A stretch of 64,000 bases of DNA from CAWFSE01 sp963697565 (lineage in GTDB: Bacteria; Actinomycetota; Actinomycetes; CAVWCF01), in assembly GCA_963697565.1 (NCBI GenBank), contig CAVOOM010000007.1:620001-684000 (forward strand), in the 5' to 3' direction. The notes under the pieces are model-generated. The model made no database searches, was not told the origin of the DNA, and saw only the letters and a program-made list of their open reading frames with translations. Below are positions 51,379 to 60,038 of this stretch, piece after piece. The number at the start of each line of letters is the position of its first letter. Within the stretch, counting starts at the first letter, position 1. A program made the translations under genes and the position numbers.

Positions 51379-52988
51379 TCCGGTTCGAGGACGTCACCGT
51401 CCGGTACGACGGCGCCGAGCGACCGGCGCTGGCCGGGGTGAGCCTGGTCGTGCCCGAGGGCGAGCTCTGCCTGGTGGTCGGCCGCACCGGATCGGGCAAG
51501 TCCACGCTGCTGCGCTGTGTCAACGGCCTGGTGCCGCACTTCACGGGCGGGCGGCTCAGCGGCCGCGTGCTGGTCGCCGGCCGGGACACCCGCACCCACC
51601 CGCCGCGCGAGCTCGCCGACGTCGTCGGCTTCGTCAGCCAGGACCCGCTGTCGGGCTTCGTCGCCGACCTCGTCGAGGACGAGCTGGCGTACGGCATGGA
51701 GTCCATGGGCGTGCCCCCCGATGTGATGCGGCGCCGGGTCGAGGAGACCCTCGACCTGCTCGGCCTGGCCGACCTCCGCAACCGCCCGCTGCGCACCCTC
51801 TCCGGCGGCGAGCGGCAGCGGGTGGCCATCGGCGCCGCGCTCACGGCGCACCCCCAGGTCCTCGTGCTCGACGAGCCGACCTCGGCCCTCGACCCGGGCG
51901 CGGCCGAGGAGGTGCTCGCCGCCCTCCAGCGGCTGGTCCACGACCTCGGGGTGACGGTGCTGCTGGCCGAGCACCGGCTGGAGCGCGTCGTGCAGTACGC
52001 CGACCGCGTCGTGCACGTGCCCGGCGACGGCGCCGCCCTGGAGGTCGGGCTGCCGGCACAGGTGATGGCCTTCTCGCCGGTGGCGCCCCCGGTGGTGGCC
52101 CTCGGCCGCGCCGTCGGCTGGGACCCGCTGCCGCTGTCGGTGCGCGACGCGCGCCGCGCGGCCGGCGCCCTGCGCGCGCGCCTCGCCGCCGCGGTCCCCC
52201 CGGCGCGCAGCCCGCGGCCCGAGGGCGTGCCGGCCACGTCCGTCGAGCAGGTGGTCGTCCGGTACGGCGGGCAGGTCGCCCTTCGGGGCGCGGACTTGCA
52301 GGTGCGTCCCGGCGAGGTGGTGGCGGTCATGGGCCGCAACGGCGCCGGCAAGTCGACCCTGCTGGGGCTGCTCGCCGGCACCCGGCGGCCGGACTCGGGG
52401 CAGGTGCGGGTGGCGGGCCGCGACCCGGCGGACCTCTCCGGCGCCGGGCTGCTCGGCGCGGTCGGCCTGGTCCCGCAAGAGGCCGGCGACCTGCTCTGGG
52501 CGGAGACGGTCGCGGCCGAGTGCGACGACGCCGACCGCGACTCCGGGGCGGCCCCCGGCGCCGCCCGCGCCCTGCTGGCGGCCATCGACCCGGACACGCC
52601 CGGCGACGCCCACCCCCGCGACCTGTCCGAGGGCCAGCGGCTGGCCCTCGCGCTCGCGGTCGTGCTGGTCGCCGACCCGCCGCTGCTGCTCCTCGACGAG
52701 CCCACCCGGGGGCTCGACTACGCGGCCAAGGCCCGACTCGTCGAGGTGCTGCGCGCCCGGGCCGCCGCCGGGCGCGCGGTGGTGGTCGCCACCCACGACG
52801 TCGAGCTGGTGGCCGAGGTGGCCACCCGCGCGGTGGTCATCGCCGAGGGCGAAATCGTGGTGGACGGCCCGGTCGCCGACGTCGTGTCCTCCTCCCCCGC
52901 GTTCGCGCCGCAGGTGGCCAAGGTGCTCGCGCCGCTGCCCTGGCTGACCGTCGGCGAGGTCGTCGCCGCGCTCCGGGAGCCGGCATGA
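51375..52988 (+). CDS. cbiO: fused ECF ATPase, CbiO-CbiO
   Basis: 537 residues with two ABC ATPase domains in one chain (A and A' of an ECF module). Domain 1: Walker A VGRTGSGKSTLLRCVNGL, signature TLSGGERQRVAIGAAL, Walker B VLVLDEPTSALDPG. Domain 2 (from about residue 285): Walker A MGRNGAGKSTLLGLLAG, signature DLSEGQRLALALAVV, Walker B LLLLDEPTRGLDYAAK. Both are complete. GTG 51375 overlaps cbiQ; the stop overlaps the S component ATG. Drives vitamin uptake. Confidence 0.9.
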   Translation: MIRFEDVTVRYDGAERPALAGVSLVVPEGELCLVVGRTGSGKSTLLRCVNGLVPHFTGGRLSGRVLVAGRDTRTHPPRELADVVGFVSQDPLSGFVADLVEDELAYGMESMGVPPDVMRRRVEETLDLLGLADLRNRPLRTLSGGERQRVAIGAALTAHPQVLVLDEPTSALDPGAAEEVLAALQRLVHDLGVTVLLAEHRLERVVQYADRVVHVPGDGAALEVGLPAQVMAFSPVAPPVVALGRAVGWDPLPLSVRDARRAAGALRARLAAAVPPARSPRPEGVPATSVEQVVVRYGGQVALRGADLQVRPGEVVAVMGRNGAGKSTLLGLLAGTRRPDSGQVRVAGRDPADLSGAGLLGAVGLVPQEAGDLLWAETVAAECDDADRDSGAAPGAARALLAAIDPDTPGDAHPRDLSEGQRLALALAVVLVADPPLLLLDEPTRGLDYAAKARLVEVLRARAAAGRAVVVATHDVELVAEVATRAVVIAEGEIVVDGPVADVVSSSPAFAPQVAKVLAPLPWLTVGEVVAALREPA

Positions 52989-53830
52989 CTGCCGCTGTGA
53001 CCACCTCTCGGACCGCTGGCCCGGCCAGCCGCCCCCGGGCCATCGCCCTCGGGCCGCGCTCCACTGCCGCGGTGATCCTGGCCAGCGCCTTCGGCCTGAT
53101 CGCGTACACCTGGCCGTTCTTCGTGGACCCCGGCGCCGGCCTCGGGCACGACCTCGACGCCCCGTACGTGTTCGCGCTGCTGCTGCCCCTGCTGCTCGCC
53201 GTGGTGCTGGCCGAGGTGGCCGACGGCGGCATGGACTCCAAGGCGATCGCGATGCTCGGCGTGCTCGCCGCCGCCGGGGCGGTGCTCCGCCCGCTGTCCG
53301 GCGGCGTGACCGGCTTCCAGCCGATGTTCGTGGTGATCGTGCTGGGCGGCCGTGCGCTCGGCCCTGGGTTCGGCTTCGCGCTGGGCGCCTCGACGATGTT
53401 CGCCTCGGCGCTGTTCACCGGCGGGGTGGGCCCGTGGCTGCCGTTCCAGATGCTGGCCGCCGCCTGGATGGGCCTCGGGGCGGGGCTGCTCCCCCGAGCC
53501 TCCGGCCGGCGCGAGACGGTGCTGCTCGCCGGCTACGCCGCGTTCGCCGGGTTCGCGTACGGGCTGCTGCTCAACCTGTGGTTCTGGCCGTTCACCGGCG
53601 GGCTGACCGAGCAGCTGGCCTTCGTGGCCGGGGCCCCGCTGGGCGAGAACCTCGGGCGGTTCCTGGCCTTCTCGCTGGCGACCTCGCTGGGAGTCGACCT
53701 GCCCCGGGCGATCGGATCGGCCGTGCTGATCCTGGTCTTCGGGGCGCCGCTGCTGCGGGCGCTGCGGAGATCCGCGCGGCGCGCGGCGTTCGACGCCGCA
53801 CCCGCCTTCGCTCCCGCCGGGGCCGCGTGA
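52985..53830 (+). CDS. ECF transporter S component (probable corrinoid)
   Basis: 281 residues, six to seven membrane segments (STAAVILASAFGLIAYTWPF; VFALLLPLLLAVVLAEVADG; VTGFQPMFVVIVLGGRALGP; GFGFALGASTMFASALFTGG; PWLPFQMLAAAWMGLGAGLL). Matches actinobacterial ECF S proteins next to B12 riboswitches. It binds the substrate and joins CbiQ and CbiO. Whether it takes cobalamin, cobinamide or a ribazole precursor is not decided by sequence. ATGA overlap with the ATPase. Confidence 0.82.
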   Translation: MTAAVTTSRTAGPASRPRAIALGPRSTAAVILASAFGLIAYTWPFFVDPGAGLGHDLDAPYVFALLLPLLLAVVLAEVADGGMDSKAIAMLGVLAAAGAVLRPLSGGVTGFQPMFVVIVLGGRALGPGFGFALGASTMFASALFTGGVGPWLPFQMLAAAWMGLGAGLLPRASGRRETVLLAGYAAFAGFAYGLLLNLWFWPFTGGLTEQLAFVAGAPLGENLGRFLAFSLATSLGVDLPRAIGSAVLILVFGAPLLRALRRSARRAAFDAAPAFAPAGAA

Positions 53831-55203
53831 TGCAGGTCGTCCTGCTGGGCACGGGCGGGGCGGACGGCCGGCCCAACCCGTTCTGCCGGTGCGTCACCTG
53901 CGCTGCGGACCGCGCCGCCGGACGGCTGCGCGCACCCACCGCCGCGCTCATCGACGACGTCCTGCTCGTGGACTGCGGCCCAGAGGCCCCGCGGGCCGCC
54001 GAGCGCGTCGGCCACCCCCTCGACCGGGTGCGCACCCTGCTGCTCACCCACAGCCACCCCGACCACGTCGCCCCCGCCGCCCTGCTGTGGCGGCACTGGG
54101 CCGGGCGGGCAGAGCCGCTGCTCGTGGCCGGTCCCGCCGCCGCGGTCGAGGCGTGCCGCGAGTGGCTCGCACCCGACGACCCGGTGGAGCTGCGGGTGCT
54201 GGCCGCCGGCGAGACCCTCGACCTCGGCGCCCACGTCGTGCGCGCGCTCGCGGCCGACCACGGGGACGCCTGGAGCGGCGAGGCCCTGCTGTACGACATC
54301 GCGCGGGCCGACGGCGCCGGCCGGCTGCTGTACGCCACCGACACCGGTCCCGCGCTGCCCGACCTCGGAGGGGCCCGCTTCGACGCCGTGCTGCTCGAGG
54401 AGTCGTTCGGCGACCACCTCGAGCATGGCACCCGGCACCTCGACCTCGCGACGTTCCCCCAGGTGCTCGGGCGGCTGCGCGCCGCCGGCGCCGTCGACGG
54501 GGCCACCGAGGTCGTCGCCGTGCACCTCACCCACCACAACCCGCCTGAGGCGTCCCTGTCGCGGAGGCTCGCGGCGTGGGGCGCGCGGCCGGGGTTGGAC
54601 GGCGACGTCCTGTCCCTGGGCGCGGCCTCTGTGCGCTCGCCGCTTCCGGCGGCCCCGCGACGCGTCCTGGTGCTCGGGGGGGCCCGTTCCGGCAAGTCCC
54701 GCGAGGCCGAGAACATGCTCGCCTCAGCGGCCGCGGTGACGTACGTCGCCACCGGGGGTGAGCGGCCCGGCGACCTGGAGTGGGCCGAGCGGGTCGCCGC
54801 CCACCGGGCGCGCCGCCCCCGGGGCTGGCGGACGGCCGAGACGCTCGACGTCGCCGGGGCGATCACCTCGGCCGCCCCCGGGGAGGCGGTGCTCGTCGAC
54901 TGCCTGGCGCTGTGGCTGGCCGGCCTGCTGGACGAGCACGGGGCCTGGGACGAGGCCGGGCCGTCCGCAGCGCAGGCTGCCAAGCAGGTGGCCCGGGCGG
55001 CGCAGGAGGTGGTCCACGCCCTGCGCAACACCCGCGCCGTCCAGGTGGTGCTGGTCTCCAACGAGGTGGGCCTCGGCGTGGTGCCCGCGACCTGGTCGGG
55101 CCGGCTGTACCGCGACCTGCTGGGCCAGGTGAACGCGGCGGTGTCCACCGCCTGCGACGAGACCGTGCTGATGGTCGCGGGCCGCCCGCTGCCGCTGCCG
55201 TGA
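53827..55203 (+). CDS. cobU: MBL-fold hydrolase fused to CobU (adenosylcobinamide kinase/guanylyltransferase)
   Basis: 458 residues. Residues 1-about 270: metallo-beta-lactamase fold, PhnP/RNase-Z-like (LLGTGGADGRPNPFCRCVTC, metal motif LLTHSHPDHVAPAAL, LLYATDTGPALPD, VVAVHLTHHNPPE). Residues about 280-458: CobU with P-loop VLVLGGARSGKSREAENML, VTYVATGGERPGDLEW, AERVAAHRARRPRGWRTAE, VLVDCLALWLAGLL and VSNEVGLGVVPATWSGRLYR. CobU phosphorylates adenosylcobinamide and adds GMP. The MBL part may act on a ribazole or cyclic phosphate; this is inference. GTG 53827 or ATG 53830. Frame intact. Confidence 0.85.
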   Translation: MMQVVLLGTGGADGRPNPFCRCVTCAADRAAGRLRAPTAALIDDVLLVDCGPEAPRAAERVGHPLDRVRTLLLTHSHPDHVAPAALLWRHWAGRAEPLLVAGPAAAVEACREWLAPDDPVELRVLAAGETLDLGAHVVRALAADHGDAWSGEALLYDIARADGAGRLLYATDTGPALPDLGGARFDAVLLEESFGDHLEHGTRHLDLATFPQVLGRLRAAGAVDGATEVVAVHLTHHNPPEASLSRRLAAWGARPGLDGDVLSLGAASVRSPLPAAPRRVLVLGGARSGKSREAENMLASAAAVTYVATGGERPGDLEWAERVAAHRARRPRGWRTAETLDVAGAITSAAPGEAVLVDCLALWLAGLLDEHGAWDEAGPSAAQAAKQVARAAQEVVHALRNTRAVQVVLVSNEVGLGVVPATWSGRLYRDLLGQVNAAVSTACDETVLMVAGRPLPLP

Positions 55204-55251
55204 TCGCGCGCGCCGGGGCCCACCGCGGGCCGTTCTACCGAAGGGAATCCC

Positions 55252-56397
55252 GTGACCCCCGCTGACCTGGACGCCCTCGCGGCCGCCGTCGAGGCCCCCA
55301 GCCCGGCGGCCCGCGACGAGGCGGCCGCCCGGCAGCGGCGGCTGACCAAGCCCGCCGGGGCGCTGGGACGCCTTGAGGATCTGTCGGTGTGGCTGTGCGG
55401 CGTGCAGGGCGCCTGCCCCCCTCGGCCGATCGAGCGGGCGCGGGTGGTGATCTTCGCCGGCGACCACGGGGTCGCGAGATCCGGCGTCTCGGCGTACCCG
55501 CCGGAGGTCACCGCGCAGATGGTGCTCAACTTCCTCGCAGGCGGCGCCGGGGTGAACGTCCTGGCACGGCTCTCGGGCGCGACGGTGCGGGTGGTCGACC
55601 TCGCCGTGGACGCCGACTACGCCGCGCTTGGCGCATCCATCCCGCCGGAAGTGCTGCGGCACAAGGTGCGCCGCGGCTCCGGCGACATCTCCATCGAGGA
55701 CGCGCTGACCCGAGAGGAGGCCGAGCGCGCCTTCGCCGCCGGCCTCGCCATCGCCGACGAGGAGGTCGACGGGGGCGCCGATCTGCTGATCACCGGCGAC
55801 ATGGGCATCGGCAACACCACTCCCGCCGCCGCCTTGGCGGCCCTGCTCACCGGCGTCGAGGTGGCCGAGCTGGTCGGTCGCGGCACCGGGATCGATGACG
55901 CGGGCTGGATGCGCAAGTGCGCCGCTGTGCGCGACGCCGCGCGGCGCGGCCGCGAGCGCAAAGGCGACCCGATCGAGCTGCTCGCCGCGGTAGGCGGGGC
56001 CGACTTGGCGGCGATGACCGGCTTCCTCGTGCAGGCGGCCGTCCGGCGCACCCCGGTGCTCCTCGACGGCGTCGTCTCCGGGGCCTGCGCGCTGGTCGCG
56101 CACCGCATCGCGTACCGGGCGCGGGGCTGGTGGCTCGCCGGGCACCGGTCCACCGAGCCCGCCCACCAGGCCGCACTCGAGCGGCTCGACCTCGACCCGG
56201 TGCTGGACCTCGGGCTCCGGCTGGGCGAGGGGACGGGGGCCCTGCTGGCGCTGCCCCTGCTCCGCGCCGCGGGGGCGACGCTGTCGGAGATGGCCACCTT
56301 CGACGAGGCCGGGGTCACCGACCGCGCGGTCCCTGTCGCAGACCGCGAGGTCCCTGGCGCAGACCGCGCGAACGCCACGTCCGACCCCGAGGGGTGA
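55252..56397 (+). CDS. cobT: nicotinate-nucleotide--dimethylbenzimidazole phosphoribosyltransferase
   Basis: 381 residues. Makes alpha-ribazole phosphate from NaMN and DMB for the lower ligand. Motifs: RQRRLTKPAGALGRLEDLSV, VVIFAGDHGVARSGVSAYPP, EVTAQMVLNFLAGGAGVNVL, LLITGDMGIGNTTPAAALAA, VGRGTGIDDAGW, and the catalytic Glu region LRLGEGTGALLALPLL then EMATFDEAGV. The last about 25 residues carry a short degenerate repeat (DRAVPVADREVPGADRA) of no known role. GTG 55252 with GAAGGGA upstream; overlaps cobS. Confidence 0.92.
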   Translation: MTPADLDALAAAVEAPSPAARDEAAARQRRLTKPAGALGRLEDLSVWLCGVQGACPPRPIERARVVIFAGDHGVARSGVSAYPPEVTAQMVLNFLAGGAGVNVLARLSGATVRVVDLAVDADYAALGASIPPEVLRHKVRRGSGDISIEDALTREEAERAFAAGLAIADEEVDGGADLLITGDMGIGNTTPAAALAALLTGVEVAELVGRGTGIDDAGWMRKCAAVRDAARRGRERKGDPIELLAAVGGADLAAMTGFLVQAAVRRTPVLLDGVVSGACALVAHRIAYRARGWWLAGHRSTEPAHQAALERLDLDPVLDLGLRLGEGTGALLALPLLRAAGATLSEMATFDEAGVTDRAVPVADREVPGADRANATSDPEG

Positions 56398-57131
56398 CCG
56401 CCGTGCGCGGCGACGGGCTGCGGCTGGCCGTGGGCACGCTGACGGCCGTACGCGTCCCGGCTCCCCGGGTGGTCGATCCCGCCGTGGGCCGCGCGGCGAT
56501 GCTGTGGGCGCCGGCGGTGGGCGCCGTGCTCGGGGCCGCGGCCGGAGCGGCCGCTTGGGGAGCCGAGGCGGTCTGGGGCTCGCCCTGGCTGGGGGCGGTC
56601 GCCGCCGTCGGACTGCTCGCGGCCGCGACCCGGGGACTGCATCTGGACGGGCTCGCGGACACCGCGGACGGGCTCGGCTCGGGGCGACCCTCGGCGCAGG
56701 CCCTTGAGGTCATGCGGCGCTCAGACATCGGCCCGTTCGGGGTGGTGGCCGTCCTGCTCGTCCTGCTCGCGCAGATCGGCCTCGCCGCGCAGGCCGGTCC
56801 CTGGGCCTGGGTCGGCGCGGCGGCCGCCGGACGGCTGGCCGCCACCTGGGCATGCGTCCGCGGGGTGCCGGCTGCGCGGTCGGGCGGGCTCGGGGCCGCC
56901 GTGGCCGGGACGGTGCCCCCCGCCGCGGCGGTGGCGGTGACCGCCGCGGTGGCCGGGGCCTGCCTGGCGTACGGGCCGATCGGGCCGCTGGCGGTGCTGG
57001 CGGGCCTGGCCGCCGCGGCCCTGCTGATCGCCCGGTGCGTCCGGCGGCTCGGCGGGATCACCGGCGATGTGCTCGGGGCCTGCGTGGAGGCCGCGACGCT
57101 GGCGGCGCTGGCGGTGCTCGCCCTGCCGTGA
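56394..57131 (+). CDS. cobS: adenosylcobinamide-GDP ribazoletransferase
   Basis: 245 residues, about seven membrane helices. Joins adenosylcobinamide-GDP and alpha-ribazole (phosphate) to finish the nucleotide loop. Conserved: RLAVGTLTAVRVPAPRVVD, RGLHLDGLADTADGLGSGRP, EVMRRSDIGPFGVVAVLLVL and RLGGITGDVLGACVEAATLA. GTG 56394 overlaps cobT by GTGA. Last gene of the corrinoid operon. Confidence 0.92.
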   Translation: MTAVRGDGLRLAVGTLTAVRVPAPRVVDPAVGRAAMLWAPAVGAVLGAAAGAAAWGAEAVWGSPWLGAVAAVGLLAAATRGLHLDGLADTADGLGSGRPSAQALEVMRRSDIGPFGVVAVLLVLLAQIGLAAQAGPWAWVGAAAAGRLAATWACVRGVPAARSGGLGAAVAGTVPPAAAVAVTAAVAGACLAYGPIGPLAVLAGLAAAALLIARCVRRLGGITGDVLGACVEAATLAALAVLALP

Positions 57132-57187
57132 GCGGCCGGCCCCCGGGCGTCGAGGCGCCCGAGGCGGCGGCGGGGTCGAGGTCGCGG

Positions 57188-58288
57188 TCAGCCCCGGGTG
57201 GACGTGTCCACGAACGGCGGGCGGACCACCTCGAACCGGCTGGCGCGGCCGCGCACGTCCACGCCGACCTCGTCCCCCTCGGCCACCGCGGCGTCGAGCA
57301 GCGCGAGCCCGATGCCGACCCGCAGCGTGGGCGAGAAGGTGCCGCTGGTGACCTCGCCCACCACCGCGCCGTCGCGCCAGAGGACCTGCATGTGCGCCCG
57401 CGGGATGCCCCGGTCGAGGGCGCGGATACCGCGCAGCAGCCGCGCCGGGCCGGCGGCCTTCTCTGCCAGCAGCGCTTCGCGGCCCCAGAACGCCGGCTTG
57501 GCCCACCCCACCGCCCAGCCGATCCGGGCCTGCACGGGGGTGATCTCCAACGACAGGTCCTGGCCGTGCAGCGGGTAGCCCATCTCGGTGCGCAGCGTGT
57601 CGCGCGCGCCCAGCCCGACGGGAAGGCCGCCAAGCGGCGCGGCCGCCTCCAGCAGGGCGTCCCACAGGGGGCCGGCGGCGTCCCACGTCGGCAGCAGCTC
57701 GTAGCCAACCTCTCCGGTGTAGCCGGTCCGGCAGACGACCACGGGAGCGCCGCCCCACTCGGCGTCGGCGAACGACATGTAGCCGTGGGAGGTGGGCAGC
57801 CCGAGCGCGTCGAGCACCTCGGCGGAGCGCGGGCCCTGGACGGCGATCACTCCGAGGTCACGGTGCCTCGGGACGACCTCGATGCCGGCGGGCGCCGCGG
57901 CGCCCATGCGGCGCAGCACCTCGGCGGTGTTGGCGGCGTTCGGCACCAGGAAGATGTGGTCGTCGGCGCGCAGGTACGCGATCAGGTCGTCCACCACGCC
58001 GCCGGACTCGTCGCAGCACAGCGTGTACTGGGCCTGGCCGGGCTGGATTCGGTCCAGTGAGTTGGTCAGCACCGAGTCGACGAAGGCCCGCGCGCCCGCG
58101 CCGCGCACATCGCCCTTGCCGAGGTGGCTGACGTCGAAGACGCCGACCGCCTCGCGGACGGCGGCGTGCTCGCGCAGCACCCCGCCGCCGGGGTACTCGA
58201 TGGGCATCTCCCAGCCGCCGAAGTCGGCCAGCTTGGCCCCTAGGGCCACGTGCCGGGAATGCAGGGGCGAGCGCAGCAGATCGGGCAC
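57188..58288 (-). CDS. gcvT: aminomethyltransferase (glycine cleavage T protein)
   Basis: 366 residues. VPDLLRSPLHSRHVALGAKL, DFGGWEMPIEYPGGGVLREH, VGVFDVSHLGKGDVRGAGAR, then RTGYTGEVGYELL and GLGARDTLRTEMGYPLHGQD (folate-site Asp region). Transfers the methylene group from glycine cleavage to THF. The other glycine-cleavage genes are not in this window. GTG 58288, TACGTT 6 nt upstream. Convergent with cobS. Confidence 0.9.
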   Translation of the reverse strand: MPDLLRSPLHSRHVALGAKLADFGGWEMPIEYPGGGVLREHAAVREAVGVFDVSHLGKGDVRGAGARAFVDSVLTNSLDRIQPGQAQYTLCCDESGGVVDDLIAYLRADDHIFLVPNAANTAEVLRRMGAAAPAGIEVVPRHRDLGVIAVQGPRSAEVLDALGLPTSHGYMSFADAEWGGAPVVVCRTGYTGEVGYELLPTWDAAGPLWDALLEAAAPLGGLPVGLGARDTLRTEMGYPLHGQDLSLEITPVQARIGWAVGWAKPAFWGREALLAEKAAGPARLLRGIRALDRGIPRAHMQVLWRDGAVVGEVTSGTFSPTLRVGIGLALLDAAVAEGDEVGVDVRGRASRFEVVRPPFVDTSTRG

Positions 58289-58294
58289 CCGCCG

Positions 58295-58300
58295 AACGTA
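58295..58300 (-). promoter_or_regulatory. -10-like hexamer for gcvT
   Basis: TACGTT, spacer CGGCGG, then GTG 58288 on the minus strand. Good leaderless match. No glycine riboswitch is visible upstream. Confidence 0.5.
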
Positions 58301-58400
58301 CCCCGAGCGACCGCGGCGGTGCGCGGCTTCGCGCGGGCCCTCGCCCATGTCGATGGACCCGACGCGGCGGGCATCGCGCTCCCCCCGCGGCCGCCGCCGC

Positions 58401-58406
58401 TAGGCT
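58401..58406 (+). promoter_or_regulatory. -10-like hexamer for pepA
   Basis: TAGGCT, spacer CCGTCG, then ATG 58413. Good leaderless match; the hexamer is the same as at pspA. Confidence 0.5.
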
Positions 58407-58412
58407 CCGTCG

Positions 58413-59903
58413 ATGCCCACGATCACGCTCACCGCAGACCCCGCCAGCAAGCTCAAGGCCGACGTCCTCGTCGTCGGGGTGGCCCAAGGCCGCCGCGGTC
58501 CCGTGCTTGTCCCCGGGGCCGCCTCGGGCGGCAAGTCCGGCCAGACGCTGCTGGCCCAGCTCGCCGCCGTGGGCGCCACCGGCGCCAGCGACGAGGTGAC
58601 CAAGACCTCCGCGGCCCGGCTCGGCGCCCCCGTCGTCCTGGCGGTCGGCCTCGGCCCCGAGGCGTCGGTGTACCCGCTGGAGACGCTCCGCCGGGCTGCC
58701 GGCGCGGCCGCCCGAGCCCTGGCCGGGACCCGCCGCGCCGCCGTGGCGCTGCCCGCCGCGACCGCCGAGCAGGTGGGCGCCGTCGCTGAGGGCGCCCTGC
58801 TCGGGGCGTACGCCTTCCACCAGTTCCGGGGGGCCAGCGCCAAGGGCCAGCAGCAGCCGGTCGGCGCCCTCACCGTCGCCACCGACCTGGCCAAGGACCG
58901 CGGCGCCAAGGCCGCCCTCACCCGCGCCAAGGCGGTCGCGGGGGCCGTGCGCTGGACCCGTGACCTCGTCAACACCCCCCCGAACCACCTGCCCCCGGCC
59001 GCCTTCGCTGACGCGGCGCGCGCCGAGGCCGAGGCGACCGGTGTCGCCATCGAGGTCCTGGACGACAAGGCCCTCGCCCGCAGCGGGTACGGCGGCATCC
59101 TCGGCGTCGGCCAGGGCTCGGCCAACCCGCCCCGCCTGGTCCGGCTCGCCTACCGCCCCGCGGGGGCCACCCGCCACCTCGCCCTGGTCGGCAAGGGCAT
59201 CACGTTCGACAGCGGCGGCATCTCGATCAAGCCCGCCCAGGGCATGCAGACGATGAAGTCGGACATGGCGGGGGCCGCGGCGGTGCTGGCCGCGACGTTC
59301 GCCATCGCCCGGCTCGGGCTGCCGGTGTCGATCACGGCGTACGCGCCGATGGCGGAGAACATGCCCAGCGGCAAGGCCCAGCGCCCCTCAGACGTGCTGA
59401 CGATGTACGGGGGCCGCACCGTCGAGGTGCTCAACACCGACGCCGAGGGCCGGCTGATCCTGGCCGACGCCCTCGTCCGCGCCGGGGAGGACGACCCGGA
59501 TGCCGTGATTGACTGCGCGACCCTGACCGGCGCCCAGCTGATCGCGCTCGGCACGCGGGTCTGCGCGGTGATGGCCAACGACGATGACCTGCGCGCCGCG
59601 GTCCTGGCCGCCGCCGACGCCGCCGGTGAGCTGTTCTGGCCGATGCCGCTGCCCGACGAGCTGCGCAAGGGCCTCGACTCCCCGGTGGCCGACATCGCCA
59701 ACATCGGCGAGCGCTTCGGCGGGATGCTCTCGGCCGGCGTCTTCCTGCGCGAGTTCGTCAAGGACGGGCTGCCGTGGGCGCACCTTGACATCGCCGGCCC
59801 CTCGTACAACGAGGGCTCCCCCCACGGCCACACGCCCAAGGGCGGCACCGGGGTCGCGGTCCGCACGCTGGTCACCTACGCCGAGACGCTGGCCGGCGGC
59901 TAG
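58413..59903 (+). CDS. pepA: leucyl aminopeptidase (M17)
   Basis: 496 residues. N-terminal alpha/beta domain and a C-terminal catalytic domain with two-metal-site motifs GKGITFDSGGISIKPAQGMQ, MKSDMAGAAAVLAATFA, NTDAEGRLILADALVRAGED and KGGTGVAVRTLV. Cytosolic hexameric peptidase that removes N-terminal residues. Adjacent to lpd and sucB-type genes, as in other Actinobacteria. Frame intact. Confidence 0.93.
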   Translation: MPTITLTADPASKLKADVLVVGVAQGRRGPVLVPGAASGGKSGQTLLAQLAAVGATGASDEVTKTSAARLGAPVVLAVGLGPEASVYPLETLRRAAGAAARALAGTRRAAVALPAATAEQVGAVAEGALLGAYAFHQFRGASAKGQQQPVGALTVATDLAKDRGAKAALTRAKAVAGAVRWTRDLVNTPPNHLPPAAFADAARAEAEATGVAIEVLDDKALARSGYGGILGVGQGSANPPRLVRLAYRPAGATRHLALVGKGITFDSGGISIKPAQGMQTMKSDMAGAAAVLAATFAIARLGLPVSITAYAPMAENMPSGKAQRPSDVLTMYGGRTVEVLNTDAEGRLILADALVRAGEDDPDAVIDCATLTGAQLIALGTRVCAVMANDDDLRAAVLAAADAAGELFWPMPLPDELRKGLDSPVADIANIGERFGGMLSAGVFLREFVKDGLPWAHLDIAGPSYNEGSPHGHTPKGGTGVAVRTLVTYAETLAGG

Positions 59904-60038
59904 CCCAGACGGGCCCGCCGCGCCCTCGCGGGTGCGCCATCTGGGTGACCCCAGGCGGTCCGGAGCATCCCGATCTCAAGGATGCGCCCGCGCGACGCCG
60001 AGTACCGTGCTGAGTGACCGCAACGGAAGGGCAGTCCC

